Positions 56,146 through 64,000 are shown, numbered from the stretch's first letter. The stretch is DNA of 64,000 nt from Halalkalibacter krulwichiae (GCF_002109385.1 NZ_CP020814.1:1697501-1761500); one strand, 5' to 3'. Numbers and translations are program-made. Notes: generated from the letters alone by a model not told the origin.

Positions 56146-56787
56146 TCAAGAAAAAATTCGTTGGAAATTCTCATCCAAAAATTTTGCCATTTTTGATGCA
56201 TGAAATGACCATGTCTGTCCTTTGGGTTTTGGGTAGAAAACAAACCCACCATTTTCTGAATCGAGGATTTCCTTAAACTTTGTTCGATAGAGGATGTTCT
56301 CTTTAATCCAATCTGATTTTCTATTCACTTTCTTTTCAAGATCATTCATAGCCCAATAGACTCCGAATAATTTTAATTTTTGTAATTCTTCTAGTTCCGT
56401 CTTTGAAATGATTACTGTATCGGGTGGAACAGGGATATTTAAACTTACCGATAGTTCTTGAACGGTTTTGACTTCGCTTGGATCAATTAAGAAATTATTT
56501 TCACTAAGACTATTATTTGGTTGTGTTTTGTATTTGGCAATTAACTTTTGTATGAAATGGCAATTAAGGGAATACGAAAATCCGTATCTTTATCCATACG
56601 CGATGAGCTTGACACGGAGCCTCTATGGCCATGAAATTTGGCAACACGGCAAGCTTGTAGCTTGCCAGGCATAGTAGCCTATCATGACCACCTCTCCGTG
56701 TAAAGCTGCGCTTATTCATAAATTGGTGCATACGCTTAATTGCCAAAAGACACATTTATTAAATGCCATAAACAGTGTTTCTATCAT
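56146..56787 (-). pseudogene. DUF771-like phage gene split by a 188-bp insertion
   Basis: The downstream part (to 56146) has the DUF771 pattern: IPVPPDTVIISKTELEELQK, GVYWAMNDLEKK, DWIKENIL and GGFVFYPKPKGQTWSFHA. Going upstream it stays open to FIQKLIAKYKTQP at about 56556 without a start codon. Beyond a structured 188-bp element, a frame with a strong AGAAGGAG site begins at ATG 56787 (MIETLFMAFNK). The simplest reading is one gene interrupted by the element near codon 14. DUF771 proteins are phage-encoded and lie next to integrase or repressor modules; function is unknown. Confidence 0.6.
56558..56745. mobile_element. 188-bp MITE-like element with 11-bp inverted ends and nested stems
   Basis: The ends TGGCAATTAAG (56558-56568) and CTTAATTGCCA (56735-56745) are perfect inverted repeats. 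Inside lie further nested pairs: GAGCTTGACACGGAG with CTCCGTGTAAAGCTGC, then TGGCCATGA with TCATGACCA, and the hairpin GGCAAGC/GCTTGCC. The whole can fold into one long structured hairpin. No protein is encoded. Its location within a DUF771-like gene and its architecture fit a non-autonomous transposable element or palindromic repeat such as bcr types. No second copy is in this window. Confidence 0.65.
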
Positions 56788-56789
56788 TG

Positions 56790-57854
56790 ATGTCACTCCT
56801 TCTAAGATGTTATTTATTTTTAAAGCAGAGAAAATAGATTAATAACAATCGCCACATGTTGATATTTAATTATCAGCTGATACTATGCCTTATCGGCAGG
56901 AAGTAAAAAATTTCGAAGGTCGCAAATAGCGGGATTTTCTACCAGATGAATTGCTATTGCTTCGGTAAAAATATGCTTTATATATCTAATAGTAATAAAT
57001 AAAGATTACCTTGGAAAATTAGTGAGGGGGTAGGAGACAAGGAATTGGTTTTTCGGAGAGAGGTAGGACGTTGATTTTGGTTCAATATCTCCGTCAGTGA
57101 TTCCGTCAGTGACTGACGTACCCACTGACGAGGATTTTGTTATCAAAATACACGTCAGAATCGCGCCCTTACTGGATTCTTCTAGCCGCTCAAAAACCTT
57201 AAAATAACCAGGACTATATTTCCCCCTGATCCTGCTAAAAAAGGGTCTTTTTTGGCCCGAAAATGAACGCATGAATTACGGGATTTTAAAGTGCCTATAT
57301 GCACCTAAAAACAAGAGCCGTTATCTAATCTCTGTGTTCGCCTTTTCGTCTATGTTGAATGATTGACCTAAGACCCTAAACGCCAGTTAGGTCTGTTTAC
57401 GCATAGCGATTGTTGTAACACCACTAAGTCTGCTTCTACATAAAAAGTAACGAAGGACTATATATTCATCTGTGAACTCTCTAAACGCTGTTACCGGAAC
57501 TGTTCGGTCTATTCTAACGAATGTGTCTTTGGGTCCTCTCGAATTTCTATTGTTATTAATGATGAGCCCCTTGAGGGAACCACTTTATTTCGTAGTAGAC
57601 GGTTTACTATGCAACAAATATCTTCATTTTTAAGTTAGGAAAGTGAAATAAGATTGGGAATGATGAGAGAGAGGCCTAAGTGGTCTCTTTTTCTGTTACA
57701 AGCCACAAAGCAATAAAGAAATTTGATAAGGTGGAATTGGAATTTCTTTAAGTCAAGCGTCTATTCATGATTCAAATGGTGGAAAGATTTTTTATTGGAA
57801 AAAAGTAGTTTGTGAGATACACTTTTAATATAAGGAAATATATGGAGGATTGCA
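56790..57854. other. About 1 kb without a confident gene, with CGTCAGTGA repeats
   Basis: At 57091-57130 the motif CCGTCAGTGA occurs twice in direct order, followed by two inverted ACTGACG halves, which could be an operator or replication iteron, or repeats in a decayed coding linker. A minus-strand frame at 57272-57006 (88 codons) spans it but has no ribosome binding site and no recognised domain; its repeated TSVTDGITDG resembles linkers of phage replisome proteins. A second open stretch lies at 57387-57584. The region reads like decayed prophage. Confidence 0.45.
57387..57584 (-). pseudogene. Open remnant of 65 codons without a start
   Basis: A minus-strand frame free of stops (GPKDTFVRIDRTVPVTAFRE, then YIVLRYFLCRSRLSG) has protein-like composition but no start codon or ribosome binding site before its first Met near the end. 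It is probably a gene fragment of the decayed element. Family not recognised. Confidence 0.3.
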
Positions 57855-58577
57855 ATGGATTTACAAGAGGGCATTGATTCATACATTCAAGCAATGAAAG
57901 ATATACAAAAATCAATAAACCAACTTCAAGGAGAAAGGTTCTTAAAAAACCACCAAAAGACCTTGCATTTTAGTCTTTTAGAGACAATCTCCAATGGAGT
58001 TTACGGAGATAGATACCGTAATATAGATAGGTTCAAAAGATTTATAATGGAGTTTTGTGAATGGGAAGACGCAGAAAGAGTGAGCCTTCAACAATTGGCA
58101 TTACTTCTTGAGAATACACAAGAACATGAGTTTCAAAGATTAAAGAAACATGTCTCTAAAGGAATAGATCGTTACCCACCTGCAAGTGCAACTCCATTTA
58201 GTTGTGATTCTTCATTAAAGGAAATAAAAGACTTAATGCCTAAAGGTAATACTTCAATCATGGGTGTGGATATACACACTCTTACTCATGTAAACCTCTT
58301 GTGGAAATATCGTAATAGTTTAGTACATGAAGCAAGATCAATTGGTGCTCAAGAATTGTTTGACCATGTTGACTATCCACATTATGTTCATTTCACAATG
58401 TTAGAAAAAGACGGTCAATGGGAAGTGTGGAAAATCTCTTATCCTATCCAATTCTTCAATAATCTCATTGAAATAGCATTGGTAAGTGTGAGAGAGAAAT
58501 TGGTTGAAATGGAACATGATCCACGCAGTAATTATGACTTTGGAGAACTTTGGGTGAAGTCAAAGCAAATGAAATAA
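57855..58577 (+). CDS. HEPN-like protein (RxxxxH motif)
   Basis: A 240-residue helical protein. The segment LLWKYRNSLVHEAR (about residues 147-160) carries R-x4-H with the polar residue next to Arg, the catalytic signature of HEPN ribonucleases found in toxins and anti-phage systems. The rest is unrecognised. TATGGAGG precedes the start. A small membrane-protein gene begins 14 bases after the stop, so the two may act together. The HEPN call rests on one motif. Confidence 0.55.
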   Translation: MDLQEGIDSYIQAMKDIQKSINQLQGERFLKNHQKTLHFSLLETISNGVYGDRYRNIDRFKRFIMEFCEWEDAERVSLQQLALLLENTQEHEFQRLKKHVSKGIDRYPPASATPFSCDSSLKEIKDLMPKGNTSIMGVDIHTLTHVNLLWKYRNSLVHEARSIGAQELFDHVDYPHYVHFTMLEKDGQWEVWKISYPIQFFNNLIEIALVSVREKLVEMEHDPRSNYDFGELWVKSKQMK

Positions 58578-58591
58578 AAGGGGGTAAGACA

Positions 58592-58846
58592 ATGGACTTA
58601 ATTTTAAAATATATTGCAGGTCCTTTAATAGCTGCTGCACTCACGACTTTTTTCGTTTGGTTAAAAGAAAGCAAGAGTGAGAAAAACAAACATTTAGAAA
58701 ATGTAACCTATGAGCAACTTACAAAGGTATACAATAAATTGTTCATTCTTTATTACAAATACAATCCAATCTTGGAAATCAAAGAGGTTGAAAAAACCTA
58801 TGACGTTACACCAAACGGGAAAGAATTAACACGTCCTGTACCCTGA
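58592..58846 (+). CDS. Small membrane-anchored protein, possibly truncated
   Basis: An 84-residue protein with one N-terminal membrane helix (YIAGPLIAAALTTFFVWL) followed by a charged helical cytosolic part. GGGGGTAAG precedes ATG 58592. The end (ELTRPVP) runs directly into the remnant of another gene, so its original C-terminus may have been lost. Membrane peptide beside a HEPN-like gene resembles toxin or defence pairs, which is inference. Confidence 0.55.
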   Translation: MDLILKYIAGPLIAAALTTFFVWLKESKSEKNKHLENVTYEQLTKVYNKLFILYYKYNPILEIKEVEKTYDVTPNGKELTRPVP

Positions 58847-59077
58847 TGCAAAATGGATGAACTATGAAGATGTAGTAAAATCTTTTGAAGAGGCTGGATA
58901 TACAAACATTACGGTAAATTTGGATTATGATATTATTACTGGTTGGCTAACCGATGAGGGTTAAGTAGAATCAATCATATTGATAGCGAGAAGAAAATTA
59001 ATTCTTACGATGATTTTCAGTTGTATGCAGAGGTTAAAATTACATATCACGATCATAGGAAGAACAAAAATAAGTGA
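58836..59077 (+). pseudogene. Remnant of a PASTA-like repeat protein
   Basis: A frame overlapping the end of the preceding gene reads YPDAKWMNYEDVVKSFEEAG, then YDIITGWLTDEG, a TAA at the expected Glu codon, then VESI and YAEVKITYHD to TGA 59077. This is the pattern of the small PASTA-like extracytoplasmic modules (NYxxVxxxFxxAGFTNI, DxxTGWLTxxGxVExV). It lacks a start and contains a nonsense codon, so it is a fragment. Confidence 0.45.
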
Positions 59078-59094
59078 TAATGAGGTGTGCATAG

Positions 59095-60549
59095 GTGGGT
59101 GAGATACTTAGAGAAAATCAAAATAAAAAATTGTTGCTTGAGATGAGTGTTGTGGATGGTGAATATGACTTCACATCGTCTATTGTCGCAGCATTAAGTC
59201 AAGCAGAATTAGAAATACATAATTTAGATGAAACAATTGAGTCAATTCAATGCTTAAAGCCTAGTTGTGATAAATTGGACTATATATTAGCTGCGAGTTC
59301 AGGTACATTGTGTGGCATCATTGATATTTTCTTGGTTGGTAAACCTGGAGAATCACCTCTCGGAGATATTACTGATAAGTGGTTTGCTAATCGAACAACT
59401 GATTTTGCTAAATTGTACGGATGGGAAGATAAAGGAGAGAACTCTTTGTCTTCAGCAATTCGTTTTCTTGAAAATAAGTTTAAAATTCCATATGACCAGC
59501 GTGGAGCTGGTGACGCGGCAAGTTTTGTTTTTGATTTAAGTCCGACAAATCATCATTTTAAATCACTCGCACATAATCCAAGTTTGCTTGGTTTGTTCTT
59601 TTCAATATTAGACCAGTTTAAAAATTCTTCGCATTTTATTTCCGGTGGTGAACTTATATCTTTAGTTGATGCAGATGAGAAATTCGAGTTAAGAGGAAAC
59701 AACATACCAAGCAAGTTTTTCTGTGCATTTACTAATTGGTTTGGTCATTTAATATCTGATATGTCAGGCTCATCAGGTACCAAGGGCCGTGGAATGGGGA
59801 TTCCTTCTCCTTTATGGACATGGACAAATGATATCATTGCATTAAAAAGGACTTTGAATATTCCTGTGTCACAGTTTGATAACTCAATAAACGAGCTAGC
59901 TGTAAATATATATAACAAAGGATATGATGCTCGATTCCAGTCGACTCAAGCCATTCCAGTTTTTATAAACGAGATGTTAGTTCGACTTGTTTTTGCTATC
60001 AGAAGACTTATCAAATATTTTGCTGAAACCGATAAAGAAACTCGTTCGTTTTCACTTATGTGGAAAAAGTGTGAGCCTTTTTCAAATCCAACTGTTAAAA
60101 GAATGCTGACTGTAGCACATGGGACGTTTTGCCTTATAGATATAGGTGATGCTACTGTTCGTGGTTTTGTAACAGGTGCAGGATCTTTTAATCCGACTGA
60201 GTTTTTCTTGCGTCTTAATATTGTAGGGGTTGGACGACTTACTATTTCCTTATATGGTGAAGTTAAGCGTGAAATCGGCATACAAAAAGCAGAAAGAGAA
60301 ATAATCTTTGCGAGAAAAGAAAAATTGGTTGTAGAAAATTATATTGAGGGACTACAACTATTATCGGAATTATATGATGATAAAAATCTTTTAAATTTTA
60401 TAACTGATTTCGAGAATAGTGATATGTATATACACGCTTTTGAAAAATCTTTTTTGTTAGCTAAAAAGAGAAATGTACCAAATAATGAAATATTAAAAAA
60501 TAAGATGGAAATAGATTCTTATTTTTTGGGGGAGATAAAGTGTGAGTAA
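59095..60549 (+). CDS. Unrecognised 484-residue protein of a two-gene module
   Basis: The GTG start at 59095 follows TGAGGTG. The protein is helical, with hydrophobic stretches (LDYILAASSGTLCGIIDIFL, and FCLIDIGDATVRG followed by LNIVGVGRLTISLYGE) that may be membrane-associated. A GxKGRGMGIPSPLWTWTND-like segment is conserved-looking. No nuclease, kinase or ATPase motif is seen. Its end overlaps the next start by eight bases, so the two are translationally coupled. Its setting among HEPN-like and prophage genes makes a defence or toxin role possible but unproven. Confidence 0.6.
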   Translation: MGEILRENQNKKLLLEMSVVDGEYDFTSSIVAALSQAELEIHNLDETIESIQCLKPSCDKLDYILAASSGTLCGIIDIFLVGKPGESPLGDITDKWFANRTTDFAKLYGWEDKGENSLSSAIRFLENKFKIPYDQRGAGDAASFVFDLSPTNHHFKSLAHNPSLLGLFFSILDQFKNSSHFISGGELISLVDADEKFELRGNNIPSKFFCAFTNWFGHLISDMSGSSGTKGRGMGIPSPLWTWTNDIIALKRTLNIPVSQFDNSINELAVNIYNKGYDARFQSTQAIPVFINEMLVRLVFAIRRLIKYFAETDKETRSFSLMWKKCEPFSNPTVKRMLTVAHGTFCLIDIGDATVRGFVTGAGSFNPTEFFLRLNIVGVGRLTISLYGEVKREIGIQKAEREIIFARKEKLVVENYIEGLQLLSELYDDKNLLNFITDFENSDMYIHAFEKSFLLAKKRNVPNNEILKNKMEIDSYFLGEIKCE

Positions 60550-61642
60550 GAAGAGATCAAATTTACAAATTGCTCAAGAACAAGTTGAATCTACCATCAA
60601 AAAGACAAATGAAAAAATAGAGGAGCTTGGAAAATATACTAGCAATCTTTATATTGCATTAAACGATATTCAGGAGCAATTTGATAAAATTAGAAACGTG
60701 CCAAGTCAGAAACACTTGGAATATAAAAAACTAAAAGAAGTTCGTTTGTATTGGAAACAACAGGTTGAAAAAATTGAGTCAGATTATAAAAATGCTGTCG
60801 CCAAGAATGCTGAAAAAGGTGTAGCAGGTGTTGGCGCAGGTGTAGCAGTAGCCGCCCTTGGTCCTACTGCAGCAATGGGAATAGCTACAACTTTCGGTGT
60901 TGCATCAACAGGAACGGCTATATCCGCTCTGAGTGGTGCTGCAGCCACTAATGCTGCATTAGCGTGGTTAGGTGGTGGAGCACTTGCGGCAGGTGGTGGC
61001 GGTATGGTAGCCGGAAACGCTATCTTAGCTCTTGCTGGGCCTGTTGGTTGGGCAATTGCAGGCATTGCAATTTTGGGTAGTGGACTTCTTTTTTGGAAGA
61101 CTAAAAGTGATCGGAATCGACTTGAAAACATTTTTACATTGATAAGTAAGCGAGATGAAAAATCATATAAACTTGCAATTGTCGAGCTTAATGAACGCAT
61201 ATCTCGTATAAAAGACGAAAGTGTTAAACTCAACGATGCGATTGAAAAGATAGAATCATTTGGAGTGGATTATAATCATATGACCGAAGCTCAGCAGTTT
61301 GAATTAGGAGCTTATGTGAATTTGATGTCAGCATTAACACAATTGCTTGTAAATCCGATATTAGGTTTGCAACCAAAGTATAATGAAGAAGACTTCAGCA
61401 AATTTATTACTGAAGGTAACGGAAAAGCTAATGAAGTTTTATGTTCCTCACATAAAGATTTGATAATCGCATTATCAAATCTATTATATAAAATTAAATT
61501 AGATGATAAGGATAAAAAACTTTTGTGGAAGTCCTTTAGAAAGAACAAGAAGTTCTTATCATCAATGAATACCTCGAAGAAAGAGTTTGATTATATAATT
61601 CTTGATATAGTTTGCGAGGCTCTTTATTTTAGGCTCTGTTAA
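60542..61642 (+). CDS. Coiled-coil protein with a glycine/alanine-rich membrane core
   Basis: A 366-residue protein starting at GTG 60542. Residues about 1-95 form a coiled coil (QEQVESTIKKTNEKIEELGK); about 96-190 is a long Gly/Ala-rich hydrophobic region with small-residue zippers (GVGAGVAVAALGPTAAMG, GGGALAAGGGGM, GPVGWAIAGIAILGSGLLFW), enough for three or four membrane passes; a second coiled coil and a helical C-terminus follow. This layout is known from pore-forming or membrane-disrupting effectors. The upstream partner overlaps by eight bases. Confidence 0.65.
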   Translation: MSKKRSNLQIAQEQVESTIKKTNEKIEELGKYTSNLYIALNDIQEQFDKIRNVPSQKHLEYKKLKEVRLYWKQQVEKIESDYKNAVAKNAEKGVAGVGAGVAVAALGPTAAMGIATTFGVASTGTAISALSGAAATNAALAWLGGGALAAGGGGMVAGNAILALAGPVGWAIAGIAILGSGLLFWKTKSDRNRLENIFTLISKRDEKSYKLAIVELNERISRIKDESVKLNDAIEKIESFGVDYNHMTEAQQFELGAYVNLMSALTQLLVNPILGLQPKYNEEDFSKFITEGNGKANEVLCSSHKDLIIALSNLLYKIKLDDKDKKLLWKSFRKNKKFLSSMNTSKKEFDYIILDIVCEALYFRLC

Positions 61643-61667
61643 ACGTTAATGTTGATATCTAAAAAAA

Positions 61668-61727
61668 GCGAACATACGTGCCTCCGTTAGAGTGTGAAAC
61701 TCTAATGGAGGCACGCGTTCTTGTTCG
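61668..61727. terminator. Long hairpin after the two-gene module
   Basis: The inner arms CGTGCCTCCGTTAGAG and CTCTAATGGAGGCACG pair with one mismatch, and outer CGAACA/TGTTCG extend the stem. There is no T-run; it may be a terminator in combination with bound factors or an insertion scar. Confidence 0.6.
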
Positions 61728-62209
61728 GTTGGATTCAATTTTCCCAAGTGTTTCAGTAAATTGCTGAACGCTTTGCTCATCGCCGCAGTAAACACCACTA
61801 CATCTTGTCTGCGATCACCATCCAAGCCAGGTTGAGTGCGTGTCGCAGATAGTATTGAAATAGTCTGCGACCACTATTCAACCCATGTGGTATGCGGAAA
61901 CATAGTCTCTTAACATAATTAATGTTTTGAAAATTTACAATTACTGTACAGTACAACCATACTATTCACTAGAAAATGATTTCCAACAATTGACGAGATT
62001 ACAGAAGATCAAAGCCTAATTCCTCGGTTGTGATCATAAGTGATTAGGCTTTTTTAAGATAGTATAGTCTTGTGGCTGTAACAGTTCATAGCTATAGAGA
62101 GGGCTTCTCTTCCATAGACCCAAGAGCATTATTGATTTTTACATGTTGCAAGTTGATAAAGTCCGCTAATCCGTCCAAAAGTAACTTTAACCATTCCCCT
62201 TTAATTCTG
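61728..62209. other. Gene-free stretch with a terminator for the minus-strand gene side
   Basis: The segment 61740-61900 has higher GC and short open pieces on the minus strand that suggest an old gene fragment, but none is identifiable. A clear hairpin at 62011-62055 (AAGCCTAAT and ATTAGGCTT, then TTTTT) is a plus-strand terminator. Confidence 0.45.
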
Positions 62210-62926
62210 CTAAGTCTTCCAATAAACTTTTCCAATCATTAAATCATCTGGTTCTTCTAGTTCATATTTGTCCTTCTGTCCACTCAGGACATCAGAAAAT
62301 ACAGTATAAAAATCCCCGTTATAACGAGCGGTAAAATGATTAATTTCCTTTTCAATTTCTTTAATCAGATCTTCTTTCGTTTGGTTCCTCAACTTCAGTT
62401 GTTGGTGCAAGCTTTGTATTCGTGAAGCCCATATGCCATCCTTCCAGTAAAAAGAGTTATGTTTCGGATAGCAAGAATGCCCAACGTTTTCTACGGTCTC
62501 CATTCCGTTGTTAACCATCCGCATAATCGTTTCACGAGAAACTCCAAGCTGCTCACATAATTCATTGCTCCGAATTAGATAGGGTGGTTGGTATGTAAAA
62601 TGTAGGTCCCCGTATTCGGAGATGAGCAAGTACAGCGAGTCCAAATAATACTTAGTTAGTGCAAAGCTCTGTACCGTCAATGAATTGATAACGAGACAGT
62701 CAATGAGGTTTGATAAGAGGTATTGTGCCTTTACGACGTCAATATTTTTGGATATCACTGTGTCATCACTTGGAGAAATTCCTACCACGAAATTATTGAA
62801 TTTCAACTGGGTGGCATAAGTCGTAAGAGTGAATTTTGTTAAATAATTGAACGAACTATCATCTTGGATATGAGTTACCAATTCGCGGATAATTTGCTGC
62901 TTACCGTCAGAACTTTTCGGTTCCAC
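62210..62926 (-). CDS. Helix-turn-helix protein of a mobile element
   Basis: About 238 residues from GTG 62926, which follows AAAGGAGGTGG. Residues about 118-140 form an excisionase-like helix-turn-helix (SNELCEQLGVSRETIMRMVN) followed by GMETVEN, the wing position. The N-terminal half is helical and unrecognised; the C-terminus is acidic. Probably a regulator or excision-directing factor. An upstream in-frame ATG at 62977 lacks a site. Confidence 0.65.
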   Translation of the reverse strand: MEPKSSDGKQQIIRELVTHIQDDSSFNYLTKFTLTTYATQLKFNNFVVGISPSDDTVISKNIDVVKAQYLLSNLIDCLVINSLTVQSFALTKYYLDSLYLLISEYGDLHFTYQPPYLIRSNELCEQLGVSRETIMRMVNNGMETVENVGHSCYPKHNSFYWKDGIWASRIQSLHQQLKLRNQTKEDLIKEIEKEINHFTARYNGDFYTVFSDVLSGQKDKYELEEPDDLMIGKVYWKT

Positions 62927-63225
62927 TACGCCACCTCCTTTTTTATCATCATAACAACAATACAACCAAAAAAACAATTTCGTTTCAATAGATAAGCTTT
63001 ATTGTGAGGATTTCAATAAATCTTCAATTATACTTCGTTAAAGGGTAAGAACATATCAACTGAATACAGTAGGGAGTGGTTGAAATTAGGGGATGATGAT
63101 TTTTCTTTAGATTAATGGCATAGCTGTTAGCAAAACCAAATACATCTTGAATGGGAACGACAGGTTAATTAAAATAGAATGAGGAACATACGTTCTTGGT
63201 AATTATATATGGCGAGGTGATAACG

Positions 63226-63483
63226 ATGGTGCGATACACATTTGCTTTTACTACTCATGCTAAAAAACGGTGTATACAGCGTAATATTGATCGATCTCAG
63301 TTATGTCGGCACCTTCTTTCGATTCCATACAATGAAGAAAAAAATAAGAAAAGAGAGTGGCCGGTGCCGAACAGTAAATTGCTTGTTATTTTTTCGGATA
63401 GTGACTTTCAACGAATTATTATTACCGTGAGTTATCAGAAAATAAAAAAGGGGCGTGATCGTAATGAAGCGGAAAAAAATTGA
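63226..63483 (+). CDS. DUF4258-like small protein
   Basis: An 85-residue protein starting MVRYTFAFTTHAKKRCIQRNI. The H-A-K-K-R-x-x-Q-R-x-I pattern with later VPNSKLLVIFSD and IIITVSYQK strands follows DUF4258, a RelE-like fold family frequent in toxin-antitoxin and mobile contexts. GCGAGGTGATAACG precedes ATG 63226. The next gene overlaps it by 20 bases, the arrangement of a toxin with a downstream antitoxin. Confidence 0.6.
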   Translation: MVRYTFAFTTHAKKRCIQRNIDRSQLCRHLLSIPYNEEKNKKREWPVPNSKLLVIFSDSDFQRIIITVSYQKIKKGRDRNEAEKN

Positions 63484-63645
63484 GGAATTTGATGATGCTT
63501 TCGAGGATGGTGTTTTTGCTTTTCCACCTAGTCCGTCCGAACCAAAGGTAAAGATAAAAGCATTGGGGAATACTGTAAACACAAAGGTGTTTTACCTACA
63601 GATTTATCTAAAGAAGAAATGAGTCAATTCTTAGATGAAGAGTGA
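63464..63645 (+). pseudogene. Small partner gene of the DUF4258-like gene, frameshifted as sequenced
   Basis: The frame from ATG 63464 reads MKRKKIEEFDDAFEDGVFAF and stops early at about 63622. With one more G in the GGGG run at 63565-63568 it continues GEYCKHKGVLPTDLSKEEMS to TGA 63645, about 60 residues with an acidic, helical end. It overlaps the DUF4258-like gene, so it could be its antitoxin or partner. The lesion is the same type as in the other G-run frameshifts. Confidence 0.55.
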
Positions 63646-63664
63646 ATTTATGGGAATGGTCTGA

Positions 63665-63835
63665 ATGTGGGGCATTATCACAACAACAGGGGCAATAGGT
63701 AAAGGTCTGTTGCTAAAGCCATATGTATATACAACATATGGTATCGTAGGCGTTATTCTTCATTCTACAAAATTAATACTTGAGAGAATATTATGTTTAC
63801 TACAGATTCAAATATTTTTTTATTATTACGAGTGA
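63665..63835 (+). CDS. Possible small hydrophobic protein
   Basis: A 56-residue frame (MWGIITTTGAIGKGLLLKPY, then VGVILHSTKLILERIL) with a hydrophobic middle that could be a membrane helix. The ribosome binding site is poor (GGGAATGG). It is followed by a perfect palindrome at 63857-63906. Not recognised. Confidence 0.3.
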   Translation: MWGIITTTGAIGKGLLLKPYVYTTYGIVGVILHSTKLILERILCLLQIQIFFYYYE

Positions 63836-63856
63836 TTATTGTGAAAACTATAACGT

Positions 63857-63906
63857 AAATTACCACCACATGTGGAGTATATGTGCTCCACATGTGGTGG
63901 TAATTT
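63857..63906. terminator. Perfect 21-bp inverted repeat
   Basis: AAATTACCACCACATGTGGAG (arms 63857-63877 and 63886-63906) with an 8-base loop. No mismatches. It could be a terminator (A/T run at the outside on both strands) or a protein-binding palindrome; CCACATGTGG inside is itself palindromic. Confidence 0.65.
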
Positions 63907-64000
63907 ATTGCAGATGGCATAGCTGGGTTAACTAAATCAATCTAACAATATAGTTCATTGGTATGGAGGGTTAGCCAATATTATAAGCGCCAATGAAGTT

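Noticed and set aside
56558..56745. Retron or group II intron RNA
   Set aside because: No reverse transcriptase gene is nearby, and the length and inverted ends fit a small palindromic element better.
57006..57272. An 88-codon minus-strand gene
   Set aside because: No ribosome binding site, no recognised domain, and it spans the CGTCAGTGA repeats; kept only as part of the gene-free stretch description.
60784..61233. A 149-codon minus-strand open frame rich in Ala and Pro
   Set aside because: It is the reverse shadow of the Gly/Ala-rich region of the gene at 60542 and has no ribosome binding site.

Overview
The window is chromosomal DNA of an aerobic endospore-forming member of the Bacillaceae (low-GC Firmicute). 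This rests on a gerP spore-coat germination cluster, sda, comK, aprX, a collagen-like exosporium-type protein, MsmX-dependent-style sugar ABC genes, FadF and Bacillus-type ribosome binding sites. The three GH68 genes and large fructanases would fit an alkaliphilic or halophilic soil Bacillus relative, but the species cannot be fixed from sequence reading.

Layout. 0-8 kb: a tandem-MerR regulator; a ykkC-family riboswitch plus terminator ahead of a NUDIX gene; an ABC exporter with a NarL-type two-component system (LnrLMN/LnrJK-like); an orphan ADP-ribosyltransferase-like protein; a HAD phosphatase. 8-21 kb: spore and surface functions, namely a LysM protein, DUF3231, a collagen-like protein, the protease AprX, a penicillin-binding-type serine hydrolase, an SGNH hydrolase, YbjQ, an Hsp20-like protein, gerPABCDE on the minus strand and a gerPF-like gene on the plus strand. 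21-47 kb: a fructan locus. It holds a YesMN-type two-component system with a solute-binding lipoprotein that has lost its natural 3' end, three consecutive secreted GH68 fructosyltransferases, a membrane-anchored LamG-GH32 fructanase, a LacI regulator, a second sugar-binding lipoprotein with two permeases, a fructokinase, a DUF624 protein, an intracellular GH32 enzyme and a giant secreted dual-GH32 fructanase. 47-51 kb: fadF, sda, comK. 51-64 kb: an accessory region with an IS21 remnant, a tRNA-Leu 3' fragment, a Ser/Thr kinase plus DUF5677-like pair, a tyrosine integrase, a DUF771-like gene split by a 188-bp structured element, a HEPN-like gene, and an uncharacterised two-gene module with a glycine/alanine-rich membrane core.

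How the fructan genes appear to work together (inference): sucrose outside the cell is polymerised by three GH68 enzymes; the polymer is cut by secreted and anchored GH32 enzymes, two of which carry a WMNEPHAP motif where the nucleophile motif WMNDPNG is expected; products are imported by the ABC transporter (no ATPase here, so a shared MsmX-type ATPase is likely), cleaved by the cytosolic GH32 and phosphorylated by the PfkB kinase. LacI-type and cre-like sites lie in the divergent control region.

A technical point runs through the window. At least seven otherwise well-conserved genes (NUDIX, second Lnr-like permease, LysM, LacI, giant fructanase, comK, a small gene near 63.5 kb) are each broken by one missing base in a short homopolymer, almost always G/C; aprX also needs one extra base. 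This looks more like a systematic sequencing error than decay, so these entries are typed as pseudogenes only as sequenced.
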